Source: Methylicorpusculum oleiharenae
GTDB lineage: Bacteria; Pseudomonadota; Gammaproteobacteria; Methylococcales; Methylomonadaceae
Reading direction: 5' to 3'
Assembly (NCBI RefSeq): GCF_009828925.2
Contig: NZ_WUTY02000001.1
Coordinates: forward strand, 4,122,492 to 4,186,491
Length of the DNA: 64,000 nucleotides
Shown: positions 37,142-45,275 of the stretch, in pieces
Numbering within the stretch: position 1 is the first letter of the stretch
Layout of the letters: the number at the start of each line of letters is the position of its first letter
Position numbers and translations under genes: made by a program
The notes under the pieces: generated by a model
Told to the model about the DNA's origin: nothing
Databases searched by the model: none
Seen by the model: the letters and a program-made list of their open reading frames with translations, nothing else

Positions 37142-37740
37142 CGGGGCATGAGGGATGGTATCGAAGAAACTTTTCATATCCGCATCCACACTACCCAGGT
37201 TTGCCCTGCTTTCAGGCCTTTATGGACTCTCCTTAGCGCATCTTTACAGCCTCTTTGTGGCCTGAATCCGTAACTGTGTTCGACAAACTCGTTCTCGAAA
37301 ATGGGTTCAATCATCATTTTCAGAGCTGTTTGCACAATTCGGTCTTTAACTGCTGGAATTCCAAGTGGTCGCTCGCCACCTCCTGCTTTTGGGATAAACA
37401 CCCGTTTGACCGGAAGGGGTTGATAACTACCCGCCTTTAACGCTTGTTGTAGCTCTTGCAAATAATGCTCCTGCTTCAGTGCAAAACGTTCCACACTCAT
37501 CCCGTCTACACCATGGCTGCCCTTGTTTCTTTGCACTTGTTGCCAAGCCGCTTGTAGCGTTGCCATCGCATAGACTTTATCCATCAAACTAAACCATTTG
37601 CCGCCTTTTACGCCGTTTTCCAGCGCTGTCAACATAGGTTTCGTCCATAGTGATGCTTCTACCCACGACCAACGGTCGTAGCTGTCTGTTTCTTGTTTAG
37701 TTGTTGCCAACACTGACGAAATAGCTTGTCTCAGCTGCAT
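36998..37740 (-). pseudogene. Group II intron reverse transcriptase, N-terminal part
   Basis: Frames 37740-37174 and 37189-36998 together give the RT N-terminus: KGSHGVDGMSVERF, RVFIPKAGGGERPLGIPAVK, YGFRPQRGCKDALRRVHKG, then DADMKSFFDTIPHAPLM and GRPQGAVI. A two-base insertion (GTAGTG-TG-GATGCG, around 37186) breaks the frame between GQTWVV and DADMKSFF. The remainder is separated by the serine-recombinase element. Non-functional. Confidence 0.87.
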
Positions 37741-38266
37741 TCTATGTAGTCCTCCTCTTTCTCTTCCTGCCCCCCTTCGCTCGTCACGGCTTTGCTTACC
37801 GTGATTTCTTCAGTCTATTGGACGTGTAACAGAGAGGCGTTTCACACAACGTCTTGTTGTTGGAGATTTCTTTTCCGCTTCTCCAGGGAGCGACTTCATT
37901 TTCTCTCTGTCAATCTACTGAGTCACTACTATGAGGGCTCTGACTCCTGCCACCGTCACCTCAGCGGCAGGTCTCCCCACTTACTTCAACTTACCTTCCT
38001 GACATTCCGCTCCCAACCACTTGGTAGGCCCAGTTATCGTTTCATTCGCCATGTCAACGTAACTGATGATTTTCAGGCTTCGTCATGGAACCGCAGACTC
38101 GCCGCCTTGCCCTGCCGAATCGGATTCGTTATCCTACGGACTGCCTTTTCGCTTCCAGTTGCTCTCCACCCCACTTCGCAATGACGCAGTTACTTTCAGC
38201 TACGGCGTTATGGCTTACGCCGACAGGGACTTCCACCCTGTTAATAAGTTGCCCTCGTGGGCGCAC
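37741..38266 (-). ncRNA. Group II intron 5' RNA region (domains I-IV part)
   Basis: Non-coding stretch between the RT start and the 5' splice site, GC-rich with many short inverted repeats, as expected for intron domains I-III. Only the 5' boundary (GTGCG at 38266) and the GGTGGAAGTCCC motif are recognised; individual domains cannot be drawn reliably by eye. Confidence 0.6.
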
Positions 38267-38452
38267 GATTCCGACCGGTCCGTTCGGCGCGGGCTTTGAC
38301 TTCAAAACTGCCAAATCCGACCAAGGTGACGGAATCCCTTCTTTCAAGGTCGTTTGAATGGTGTTGAGCAAGCCATGCAATGCCCGCGCTGAATCTGCTT
38401 TGGTCAATTGGGCCTGTTGAGCGATGACGTCGATGAATTCGGATTTATTCAT
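38267..38452 (-). pseudogene. HU-family DNA-binding protein, 5' exon
   Basis: Starts MNKSEFIDVIAQQAQLTKAD, the HU N-terminus, continuing SARALHGLLNTIQTTLKEG. One base is then missing (GAAGGGATTCC where GAAGGnGATTCC is needed); in the corrected frame DSVTLVGFGSFEVKARAERT and GRN follow, ending at the intron insertion point AATC. With the base restored and exons joined, the protein would be 91 residues, the standard HU length. A second HU gene elsewhere presumably covers the function. Confidence 0.87.
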
Positions 38453-38559
38453 AGATAGGTTGCTGAGTATTAATGAAAAGAATGAGTGATATTTTCGAAG
38501 GCACTGTTCGCATTAATCGTGACTGTAATATCCGGCGCCATCAAGCGGTCTACAACCGT

Positions 38560-38935
38560 TGATTTTGCTCATAATAAAGCCGGTAGCGTGTGTACAGGGG
38601 TTTCGGTTCTAGCTGATAAGTGCGCTTTGTTTTTCAGTAAAGAACACAACATGAAGCTCGAACTACCTGATATCTACGAGGTTCTGCGTACCAAGAAAGT
38701 AATGATTCTCAATGTTGAAACCGATGTGAGCCAAGAGATTTCCGGTATCGCAGTGCTGATTGCCGAGCCGATTATAAAAGAAATCTACCGGTGTTGGGAT
38801 AACGCCAAAAACATGCGTGTCTTTGTTGCAGGGGGTGGTGCGCCTTACTTTATTGGAGCGATTCGCAACTCAATTCCTCATGCTGAACTCATGGATGATA
38901 ACTTTTTTGCGGTAGCCAGGGGTATACATCTTTAG
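38560..38935 (+). pseudogene. ParM/StbA-like actin fragment
   Basis: The C-terminal end of a plasmid-segregation actin: ISGIAVLIAEPIIKEIYRCW, NMRVFVAGGGAPYFIGAIRN (adenosine-binding GGG motif) and DNFFAVARGIHL. The N-terminal two thirds with the phosphate-binding loops are absent, so it is a remnant. It is followed by a small gene in the position of a ParR/StbB partner, suggesting a former plasmid partition locus. Confidence 0.6.
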
Positions 38936-38973
38936 CTGAAAGCGAAATCAGGTGCCTAACCAGGTAATCCATT

Positions 38974-39532
38974 ATGGATAAAAAAAGACAGATCAAGCTG
39001 ACGCTCAATGAATTACCTGATTAGCAAGATGTTTCAGCTAAATCCAAAAGCGCCCGTCATGCCCGTCGGGAAACGGGCATCCAGTGCCATGGATGGTAAG
39101 CTCCGAGCTATACATGTGACCTGGATTCGCTAACGCGGTCTGACGGCTCCGGCAATCCCTGCCGGAATGACGCGTCCGAATATATAGCTGAAACATCTTT
39201 ATAATCAGGATGAATTAAACCCCAATCATGAAATTATTATTGATTGGCTGGACTCATTAACTTCAGATGGACGGGGAAGGCAGACAGCTATCCACCTTGA
39301 AAAAGCGATGCTCGCGTATATCGGACAGCTCAATGCGCCGAGGGTACCCAGGCAAAAGACCGAAAGAAGTCGGGCAGACTCGCCAATCAAGACACGGAAA
39401 ACCGTGGAAAAGAAGGTTAGGGTTGAGCCAGTGAGTACGGGTGTTGTTTATGAGGAAAACGCGCCCAAGGCCCTGAATAGGGAGGTTTCAAGTAGCGCCT
39501 TGAGGTTGATTGGTAACTCGGATTTTGATTGA
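38974..39532 (+). pseudogene. StbB/ParR-like small gene disrupted by a repeat insertion
   Basis: The first codons read MDKKRQIKLTLNELPD and stop; after a 194-bp inverted-repeat element the same protein appears to continue HEIIIDWLDSLTSDGRGRQT, then AIHLEKAMLAYIGQLNAPRV to a stop at 39532. Position downstream of the ParM-like fragment suggests a DNA-binding partner of that protein. Assignment is by context; interruption by the element is seen directly. Confidence 0.5.
39016..39209. repeat. MITE-like inverted-repeat element
   Basis: Left end CCTGATTA-GC-AAGATGTTTCAGCTA and right end, as its complement, CCTGATTA-TA-AAGATGTTTCAGCTA: a 25-bp terminal inverted repeat with two mismatches. The interior is palindromic, with CCGTCATGCCCGTCGGGAAA and CGGCAATCCCTGCCGGAATG, the same kind of REP-type sequence that occurs near 44570 and 44970. 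Non-coding and non-autonomous. Confidence 0.75.
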
Positions 39533-39543
39533 TCGGTGTTGGA

Positions 39544-39625
39544 TTAGGTGTCAATTTAGGTATCATAATAGGTACTAAATTAGGTATCAAATTAGGTACT
39601 ATAATAGGTATCATAATAGTACCTA
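39544..39625. repeat. Iteron-like direct repeats (set 1)
   Basis: Six to seven tandem units of about 12 bp built on TTAGGTATCAAA/ATAGGTACTAAA: TTAGGTATCATA, ATAGGTACTAAA, TTAGGTATCAAA, TTAGGTACTATA, ATAGGTATCATA, ATAGTACCTAT. Two alternating unit types. Lying next to a ParM-like remnant, they resemble plasmid iterons or a partition centromere. Confidence 0.75.
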
Positions 39626-39645
39626 TATTTCCAGGTTGATTCTGG

Positions 39646-39714
39646 TCAGTAACAAAACGTTACTGACGCATGTTACTGACGCGCGTTACTGACGCGTTTT
39701 TTTTAGTCAGTAAC
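39646..39714. repeat. Iteron-like direct repeats (set 2)
   Basis: Repeats of GTTACTGACGC: AACGTTACTGACGCA, TGTTACTGACGCG, CGTTACTGACGCG, flanked on both sides by GTCAGTAAC in inverted orientation. A second, unrelated repeat family 20 bp from set 1. Confidence 0.7.
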
Positions 39715-39810
39715 ATACATATAGGAGATCAACTTTTCAGCTTTCACAAGGCCCCTCAAATGTAGGGCTTTTTAAGGGTCTCATTTAACGTTTTGACACG
39801 CGAGTTTTAC

Positions 39811-39948
39811 ATGATTTTTATACCTAAAAAACACTTGTTTTTTATACCCAAAAAATACCTGTTATTGATAGCCTGTTTTTTATCTCTTTTTGGTTGTGCT
39901 CAAAAAGAGATAGTTGTTCAGAAGGAGAGTGTATTGATGGAATCGTGA
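39811..39948 (+). CDS. Small lipoprotein
   Basis: A 45-residue frame: basic N-terminus, hydrophobic LLLIACFLSLF and the lipobox LFGC followed by AQKEIVVQKE, i.e. a lipoprotein with a very short mature part. It resembles Rz1-type or plasmid entry-exclusion lipoproteins only in size. No clear ribosome-binding site. 39949-40066 up to the cas2-like gene is empty. Confidence 0.45.
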   Translation: MIFIPKKHLFFIPKKYLLLIACFLSLFGCAQKEIVVQKESVLMES

Positions 39949-40066
39949 AGCCAGAATCTTGGACCACTATTAAGCCAGCCAAGAGTAGACCGAAGAATAG
40001 TTTCTAACAATGATCCCTGAACACTGCTTTCCCGATACTGACATTAACCGGCAAGGCGCTGATCAA

Positions 40067-40396
40067 TTAACTCTCATTTTCTTTACCAGAACTCAATATC
40101 CGGTTAACCCCGCCCGTAAACAACAGCACATCCTCGGGAAAAAACTGGCGACCCAATGTTTTGACCGTCAATTGTTCGGGTAAACGATAACAGCGAATAT
40201 CATCCTCAACCGGCTCAATCAATTCTTCCATGTGTGCCAGCAATCGTAACAAGGACCTGCGCTTTAACACCACAGTAAAAACGGAATACTGAACCGGCAA
40301 ACCCTTTCGCTTCAATGTTCGATGCACTTTCGACAAGCGCCTGGGGTTGGCAATGTCATAGGCAATAAGATATAAACCGAGTTGACTGTCGGCCAT
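40067..40396 (-). CDS. cas2: Cas2 (second adaptation module)
   Basis: A 109-residue ferredoxin-like protein: GLYLIAYDIANPRRLSKVHR with the catalytic-position Asp after YLIAYD, PVQYSVFTVVLKR and DDIRCYRLPEQ. Typical Cas2 length and motifs. Its ATG overlaps the stop of the upstream Cas1-like gene (TAATG). It differs clearly from the other Cas2 at 42170 (here GLPVQYSVF, there GGQKSVFEC). Confidence 0.88.
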   Translation of the reverse strand: MADSQLGLYLIAYDIANPRRLSKVHRTLKRKGLPVQYSVFTVVLKRRSLLRLLAHMEELIEPVEDDIRCYRLPEQLTVKTLGRQFFPEDVLLFTGGVNRILSSGKENES

Positions 40397-41139
40397 TAGC
40401 AGACCGATAGCAAAAATTGATGCAACTTGCTGATCGTGCTTCGGAACAGCAAATAAAACCGGTCGGTTCGCTGCTCAAACAAAATGGCCACAGCACCCAG
40501 CGCTTTAGTATTATTGCCCTCTGAACCGGACAACAGCGATGGATAACAATCCCACAGTAACAGCTTACTTAAATCCTTCGCCAAATCTAATTCACCTGAC
40601 AGCAAAGCGTCATCGTCATGGCTAAAGCCGCACTCCGGCAGCCAATTCAATAATTCACTGTGCAGCAAGCCCTGAAGCAAATTGGCCTTGTAGCGCCCTT
40701 CATCCGATAAACTTAAGGTCAACTGCCGTTGCAAATCATTGATCGACACTTCCCGCCAGTCTTTGATTCCCATTCTGCGCGCAAAACTGCGAGCGGCCAG
40801 CTTTTCCATGGATAAATACCAATTTTCATACCTTTGTAAGCCATCGGCGCGGGCCAGCAAATCGACCAACCGCTGGGTTAGCGATTGCCGGGTACTACCT
40901 CGGCCCAACCAGCGCGCCCTCACCTCTCCGTTCTTTTCCAGAAAAATCAGATACACTCCGGCATCGGCACAGGCCAGTAACGCCGACATTGACCAATCCA
41001 CCACACCGTTGCAAACCACCCGCGAAATACGGGATAACGGAAACAATTGATCAGCTTTATCCGGCACCATTACGCGTAATGCCGGATCATCCAGCACGAC
41101 CCGGCAACCGGGTGAACCGTCAATATAAAGAGGCCGCAT
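40396..41139 (-). CDS. cas1: Divergent short Cas1
   Basis: A 247-residue protein. The N-terminal beta domain is clearly Cas1: LYIDGSPGCRVVLDD, FPLSRISRVVCNGVVDWS and ALLACADAGVYLIFL. The helical domain is shortened relative to the ~320-330 residues of usual Cas1, but retains YKANLLQGLLHSELL, a GFSHDD segment (His) and LDLAKDLSKLL (Asp), in place of the classical GFLH and DLMEPFRP; the first catalytic Glu is not obvious. Activity therefore uncertain. It follows the canonical cas1 by 69 bases on the same strand and pairs with the overlapping cas2. Confidence 0.75.
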   Translation of the reverse strand: MRPLYIDGSPGCRVVLDDPALRVMVPDKADQLFPLSRISRVVCNGVVDWSMSALLACADAGVYLIFLEKNGEVRARWLGRGSTRQSLTQRLVDLLARADGLQRYENWYLSMEKLAARSFARRMGIKDWREVSINDLQRQLTLSLSDEGRYKANLLQGLLHSELLNWLPECGFSHDDDALLSGELDLAKDLSKLLLWDCYPSLLSGSEGNNTKALGAVAILFEQRTDRFYLLFRSTISKLHQFLLSVC

Positions 41140-41208
41140 GTATCCTCCGGAAAATTAAATGATGACTCAGGACAGCGCGTTAATTACCTAAAATTGATAG
41201 CAAAACTC

Positions 41209-42168
41209 TTAACCCGCCTGTTTGCAATCAGCAATAAACCGCTTACCCAGCGCATACCCATAACGCCGTAAAAGCCGCCGGGAAGCGCCGGCTTGTGATT
41301 CGTAAAAAGCATAAAAGCATTGTCGGCCTGTTTTATTCATCAAACACCGGCCATTATCATCACTGAAATGCTCTACTCTTAACTGACGCTCCTTAAACAG
41401 CTGCCACACCCATCGATCCATCACGGGCCGCAACGGCTCCATCAAATCACAAGCCAGGGACTCCCGGCCAAAACTCAGATCATGATAAAACCCTAGCATC
41501 GAATCCAAGCCGACCAAATGACAGGCGCGCACCGCATCGTAATGCAGCAAGGTATAGCCCAACGACAAACAGGCATTGACCGGATCGGGCGGTGGACGCT
41601 TTTTACGTCCGGTAAACTGGAGAGAGTCGGCAAACAAATGCGTAAAACCACCAAAATAGGCCGCAGCCGCCGCTCCCTCAAAACCACGGAGACTGCTCAG
41701 CGACACATCAACGGTATCGTCACGCAATTGATCGATAATGCCATCCAAGGTGTGTAACGCACCGGTTAACGGGTAACGCAAATCGGCTCTGGCCGCCAAC
41801 GCATCGCGAAGTAAACGCTGCTGGGCGCGAATTTTGATCAGCACCAGCCAACGCGCTAACGCTGTTCTCAGGCCTTCATCCAGACTGGTCTGATACTGAC
41901 CTAAGCGCCGCCGGGCATCACTGTGCGAATGTGCAGCCAGCATCGCCGTCGCCTCGGTATTGCGACCAGACAAAACCAACAAGCCGATATGACGTTCCGT
42001 TAACGCGCCCAACACCCGGCTCTCCAACTGCACATTCCCCCGTAACACCACACGCTCAAGCAAATGCAGCGGCACGGTGCCTTTTTTGACATTATCCTCA
42101 TACAATGCCAGCGCTTGACCATCCAGCTTGACTGACAAGTTTTTTCTATCCAGAAACAAACTACTCAT
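41209..42168 (-). CDS. cas1: Cas1 integrase (canonical)
   Basis: 319 residues from ATG 42168 (an upstream in-frame start would overlap cas2). N-terminal beta domain (SSLFLDRKNLSVKLDGQAL, LERVVLRGNVQLES) and the helical catalytic domain with all three metal residues: Glu in LRGFEGAAAAAYF, His in MLGFYHDLSFG and Asp in ACDLMEPLRPVMD. C-terminal YESQAGASRRLLRRYGYAL is basic. With Cas2 it integrates new spacers. It begins two bases from the cas2 stop. Confidence 0.93.
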   Translation of the reverse strand: MSSLFLDRKNLSVKLDGQALALYEDNVKKGTVPLHLLERVVLRGNVQLESRVLGALTERHIGLLVLSGRNTEATAMLAAHSHSDARRRLGQYQTSLDEGLRTALARWLVLIKIRAQQRLLRDALAARADLRYPLTGALHTLDGIIDQLRDDTVDVSLSSLRGFEGAAAAAYFGGFTHLFADSLQFTGRKKRPPPDPVNACLSLGYTLLHYDAVRACHLVGLDSMLGFYHDLSFGRESLACDLMEPLRPVMDRWVWQLFKERQLRVEHFSDDNGRCLMNKTGRQCFYAFYESQAGASRRLLRRYGYALGKRFIADCKQAG

Positions 42169-42169
42169 C

Positions 42170-42454
42170 TCACCCCACATAATAAAAAGAACCGTCCTGA
42201 GGTAGAACCGATTTACCCAATGTCCGTATGTGCTTAACGCCAGCCAGCTTGAGTAAAATAAAGCGATCCTCATCAGGATCTATGACCAGACTGATGTCCT
42301 CAAGCAATTGGGCTTTTTCTGTCGCCGTTAAAAAACACTCAAACACTGATTTTTGACCACCCGAGGCATAACTGCGCAACACAAACAGTGCCCTGCGCAA
42401 ACGGCGGTTACAGGAAATATCGTAAGCGGCTAAATACAGCTGTCGTTGTGTCAT
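42170..42454 (-). CDS. cas2: Cas2 (canonical module)
   Basis: A 94-residue protein, LYLAAYDISCNRRLRRALFV at the N-terminus (Asp of the first strand), GGQKSVFECFLT and EDRFILLKLAG. Normal Cas2 length. Immediately upstream of cas1, and downstream of a CARF gene on the same strand. Confidence 0.9.
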   Translation of the reverse strand: MTQRQLYLAAYDISCNRRLRRALFVLRSYASGGQKSVFECFLTATEKAQLLEDISLVIDPDEDRFILLKLAGVKHIRTLGKSVLPQDGSFYYVG

Positions 42455-42578
42455 GGCTAAACAATACCCCAGGCAATCCGGCCTGAAAGCATTGGCAAGC
42501 TTGTGAAGGAAATGGAAGCGTCAGATCGCGCCTATCGATTTGACCGTGATCGGGACGAGCGCATTGAAGTGTCGGGTG

Positions 42579-43850
42579 TTACAGCTCAAAATACCGAGGT
42601 AATTGTGCCGGCAAGTCTTTAATGCCGACTTGCTTGGTTTCGGCCAGCAGCATGGGGATAAATTGAGCTTCCAGCCACTCTGACAATTGCTGCCAGTTGT
42701 GTTGTTGTACCGGATCATAACCGTGCGCCAGAATCGATTGATTGCGGCTTTTGATCTGATTCAAGAGGGTTTTTTCTTCCTCACGAATAAACGCAGCCGC
42801 AGGACCTTGGGTTTTATGCTTGATCAACTGCCACGCGGCAAATAACCCAGCCTGATACCGTTTGTCCCGATTGTGGGTCAGTTCAACCGCCTCCGGAATG
42901 TCGTTTTCTTTGATATCACTGGTATCAATCCCGCATTGTAATTTCAACACCCATTGCGCCGTCCATTCGATAAGCCGGTAGATCCTGGCGACGGCATCGT
43001 CATATCGACCTTGCGCAGCGCGGCGTTGAGCGTTCAAATACAAATCAAACAACTGCGCGGCCTCACGTTTTTCCGGACGGTTATCGCGTAAACGCAGGAC
43101 GGTAGGCAGATGGACTTTAAGTGCCTGCGGCAAACTGGGCGCATAGTTTTGCAACAGGTCGACCGCCGTTTGATGATTAAAATTATCCCATTCAGCAAAG
43201 GCGCGGCTTAAATCGCGAAACCGTGTGTACTGGCCACGAAGTTGGGCATTACTCGGCGCAGTGATGGCTTTGAGCCCCGCCTCCGCTTCACTGTACGCAA
43301 ACCGACCCCAAGCTTGCCGATAAGGTGCAATCAGACGCTCGAAACGGATTTTTTCGATATTCGCGGTAGCGGTAAATTGCGAACCGTCATGGACTTTGAT
43401 CAAATCGGCACGGCTGCCGGTAACCAGTTGTAACTGGATGTCCTGACGTTCCATCGCCGCCATGATCAAACCCGCGCTCATGGATTTGGTTCCACCGGTA
43501 TAGTCTGCTGCGATGATGGCATCAGGAAAACGCCCCACCAAACGCTCAAGTGCCTGGCAACAATCCGCATAAATACGGTCCAGATCATCGGATAAAGTCA
43601 GACAAACCTCAAATTGATCCGGTTTCAAACCGGCTTGACTCGGGATATTGGGCAGGCTGGGTTTTTCGTCCTGATTCGAAGCCTTGATACAATTACCGAT
43701 GCCTGTAATTTGTTGATTGGAGCCGGGGCGCCCCGTCGCAGGATCTTTATCGGTGCAGATGAACAAAACAAAGTCCGGCCTTAAATCTTTGATAGCGGTG
43801 ACTATGGGTTGATGGCTTCCGCCAACGGTGCAAATCAGGATAGAGGTCAT
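42579..43850 (-). CDS. CARF-HEPN protein, TIGR02710/Csm6-like RNase
   Basis: About 423 residues from ATG 43850 (TTG 43862 possible). N-terminal CARF: ILICTVGGSHQPIVTAIKDL and, at about residues 115-135, DYTGGTKSMSAGLIMAAM, the ligand-binding GGTKSM loop. C-terminal helical HEPN domain ends with KSRNQSILAHGYDP, an RX6H motif. Members of this TIGR02710 family are cyclic-oligoadenylate-activated RNases like Csm6. Probably cuts RNA when Cas10 makes cOA. It is next to the cas2-cas1 pairs, separated from the other effectors by the array. Confidence 0.85.
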   Translation of the reverse strand: MTSILICTVGGSHQPIVTAIKDLRPDFVLFICTDKDPATGRPGSNQQITGIGNCIKASNQDEKPSLPNIPSQAGLKPDQFEVCLTLSDDLDRIYADCCQALERLVGRFPDAIIAADYTGGTKSMSAGLIMAAMERQDIQLQLVTGSRADLIKVHDGSQFTATANIEKIRFERLIAPYRQAWGRFAYSEAEAGLKAITAPSNAQLRGQYTRFRDLSRAFAEWDNFNHQTAVDLLQNYAPSLPQALKVHLPTVLRLRDNRPEKREAAQLFDLYLNAQRRAAQGRYDDAVARIYRLIEWTAQWVLKLQCGIDTSDIKENDIPEAVELTHNRDKRYQAGLFAAWQLIKHKTQGPAAAFIREEEKTLLNQIKSRNQSILAHGYDPVQQHNWQQLSEWLEAQFIPMLLAETKQVGIKDLPAQLPRYFEL

Positions 43851-43883
43851 ATTATTTGTCAATGAGTGAAATGGGCTTTAACT

Positions 43884-44131
43884 TTACCTGGCCCAACGCC
43901 GCCCGTCTTTAAGTAATAGCAAAAGCTGTTGCTCTTGTAATGGCGAGGGGATAAATCCAAAGCGCCTGTAAAAACGGGCGGCCTCGGCATCAATCGGGTG
44001 CGTCAGCATTGGCCGAATACCTGCTTGGCATGACGAGTCAACCACTCGTTAAGCGCTGGTTTGCCACAATCAAAACATCAAAAGGGTGCGATGCCCCAAG
44101 GGACTCAGGGCGAGAGTAATTCATGAATCAT
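43884..44131 (-). pseudogene. GNAT toxin (TacT-like) with internal deletion
   Basis: Two ends of a GNAT toxin are recognisable: FDCGKPALNEWLTRHAKQ near the start and LTHPIDAEAARFYRRFGFIP plus SPLQEQQLLLLLKDGRR at the end. The middle ~90 residues with the acetyl-CoA-binding loop are missing, and the two pieces are joined by a stop. A one-base shift separates LLSP from FDCG. The gene follows the antitoxin with overlap, the usual TacAT order. Confidence 0.75.
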
Positions 44132-44411
44132 CCCATGGAGCGGTTCGGGAAAATAACTCAGTTAAGCCCTTACTTTCTTCACTGGGCCCATCCAAAAAAT
44201 TTAAAAAATCTTGATATTGATTGCCTAACACCGTAAACAATCGTTGGTCGAGTAAGGTTTGCTCAGCTGCTTGACAGGCGCTATCTAGAATAAAGTCGGT
44301 TAAAGACTTATGCGCGACCTCGGCTGCTCGACGTAATAGCGCTTCTTGCTCGGGTGTAGCGCGAAGGCCCAATCTTGCAGTTCGGGTTACAACAGTAGCT
44401 GTAGTCGTCAT
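44121..44411 (-). CDS. DUF1778 antitoxin (TacA-like)
   Basis: A 96-residue protein: ribbon-helix-helix N-terminus (ARLGLRATPEQEALLRRAAE, VAHKSLTDFILDSACQAAE) and the toxin-binding tail LDGPSEESKGLTELFSRTAP, as in TacA-type antitoxins. The gene is intact although the toxin is not. It could act as an orphan antitoxin against related toxins. Confidence 0.82.
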   Translation of the reverse strand: MTTTATVVTRTARLGLRATPEQEALLRRAAEVAHKSLTDFILDSACQAAEQTLLDQRLFTVLGNQYQDFLNFLDGPSEESKGLTELFSRTAPWDDS

Positions 44412-44557
44412 AAATGCCTCTAAGGAATTTGCGGACCTAAATTATTTGGTGGTACAACCGACACACGCAACTTTCTCGCCTCTGATCACTTTTTGCAAGT
44501 GAATTATTCCAAAATTCAGCCTTTGGAAAAAACTAGGTTTGCATCCGTCATTTCAAG

Positions 44558-45275
44558 AACATCAACGCCGTCATTCCGGCAGGGATCACCGGAACCAAGG
44601 TCACAGGGATGTGAAAGTCCAACCCCTTCCATGGCTTCAGGACCCCGGCAATCCATGCCGGGGCGACGCCAACTTTTAATGCCATCACAGTCATTTTTAA
44701 ACATATCCCCCTCAATCTCCCTTTCTCAAAAAGGGGGGGACAATTTATAGGATGTGCCGACGATAGGAGGCGCATCGATCGCGATTGATGCGCTTCGTAC
44801 CTCAGCACATCCTATATCTTAGATATCCTACCCTGTTTATTTATATAGCCTCACAAGTTAATCGGTATGTCTGCACGCACTTCTTAATCCCTTCTTGTTA
44901 AGGTCTCTGATTTATATTTGAAAAAAGGTTATGTCCGCGTTATTAGTTGAAAGTAAATCAACACCGTCATTCCGGCAGGGATTGCCGGAACCCAGGTCAC
45001 AGGGATGTGAGAGCCCAACGCCTTCCATGGCTTCTGGACCCCGGCAATCCATGCCGGGGCGACGCCCACTTTTAATGCCATCACAGTCATTTTTAAACAT
45101 ATCCCCCTCAATCTCCCATTCTAAAAAAGGGGGGGACAATTTATAGGATGTGCCGACGATAGGAGGCGCATCCATCGCGATTGATGCGCTTCGTACCTCA
45201 GCACATCCTATATCTGAGAATCCTACCCTGTTTATTTATATAGCCTCACAAGTTAATGGGTATGTCTGGACGCAC
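44558..45275. repeat. Tandem ~395-bp duplication of array trailer
   Basis: Two copies (about 44558-44917 and 44955-45312), each with a REP-like core (CCGTCATTCCGGCAGGGAT), ATATCCCCCTCAATCTCCC, a GGATGTGCCGACGATAGGAG block with its inverted partner AGCACATCCTATATC, CCTACCCTGTTTATTTATAT and finally a CRISPR repeat. Offset 395-397 bases, about 95% identical by eye. The left copy ends in a degenerate repeat, the right one in the first repeat of the array. Confidence 0.85.
44881..44917 (-). CRISPR. Solitary degenerate CRISPR repeat
   Basis: 37 bases matching the array repeat except at positions 1 (T for G), 17 (G for A) and one T to G near the 3' end (CTCTGATTTATAT). The first array repeat shares the T at position 1. 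It has no neighbouring repeat within 358 bases, so it is a remnant from duplication of the array end. Confidence 0.85.

Larger units (their letters stand above)
34078..38266 (-). mobile_element. Group II intron inserted in an HU gene, interrupted by another element
   Basis: On the minus strand the 5' end at 38266 is GTGCGCCCACGAGGGCAACT, the GUGYG start of bacterial group II introns, followed by GTGGAAGTCCCTGTCGG. Domain V is at 34115-34147 and the 3' end CTACCCCTAT (AY) is at 34078. Without the inserted 2.2-kb element the intron would be about 1.97 kb. Its reverse transcriptase is split and frameshifted, so self-mobility is lost; the ribozyme halves remain but splicing would have to bridge the insert. 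Confidence 0.85.

Noticed and set aside
34165-37740. Reverse transcriptase near a type III CRISPR locus, possible RT-Cas1 spacer acquisition from RNA
   Set aside because: The RT belongs to a group II intron (domain V, GTGCG start, HU exons), is split and frameshifted, and is not fused to either Cas1.
39417-39614. 65-codon Pro/Ile-rich minus-strand frame
   Set aside because: It is simply the translation of the iteron repeats.
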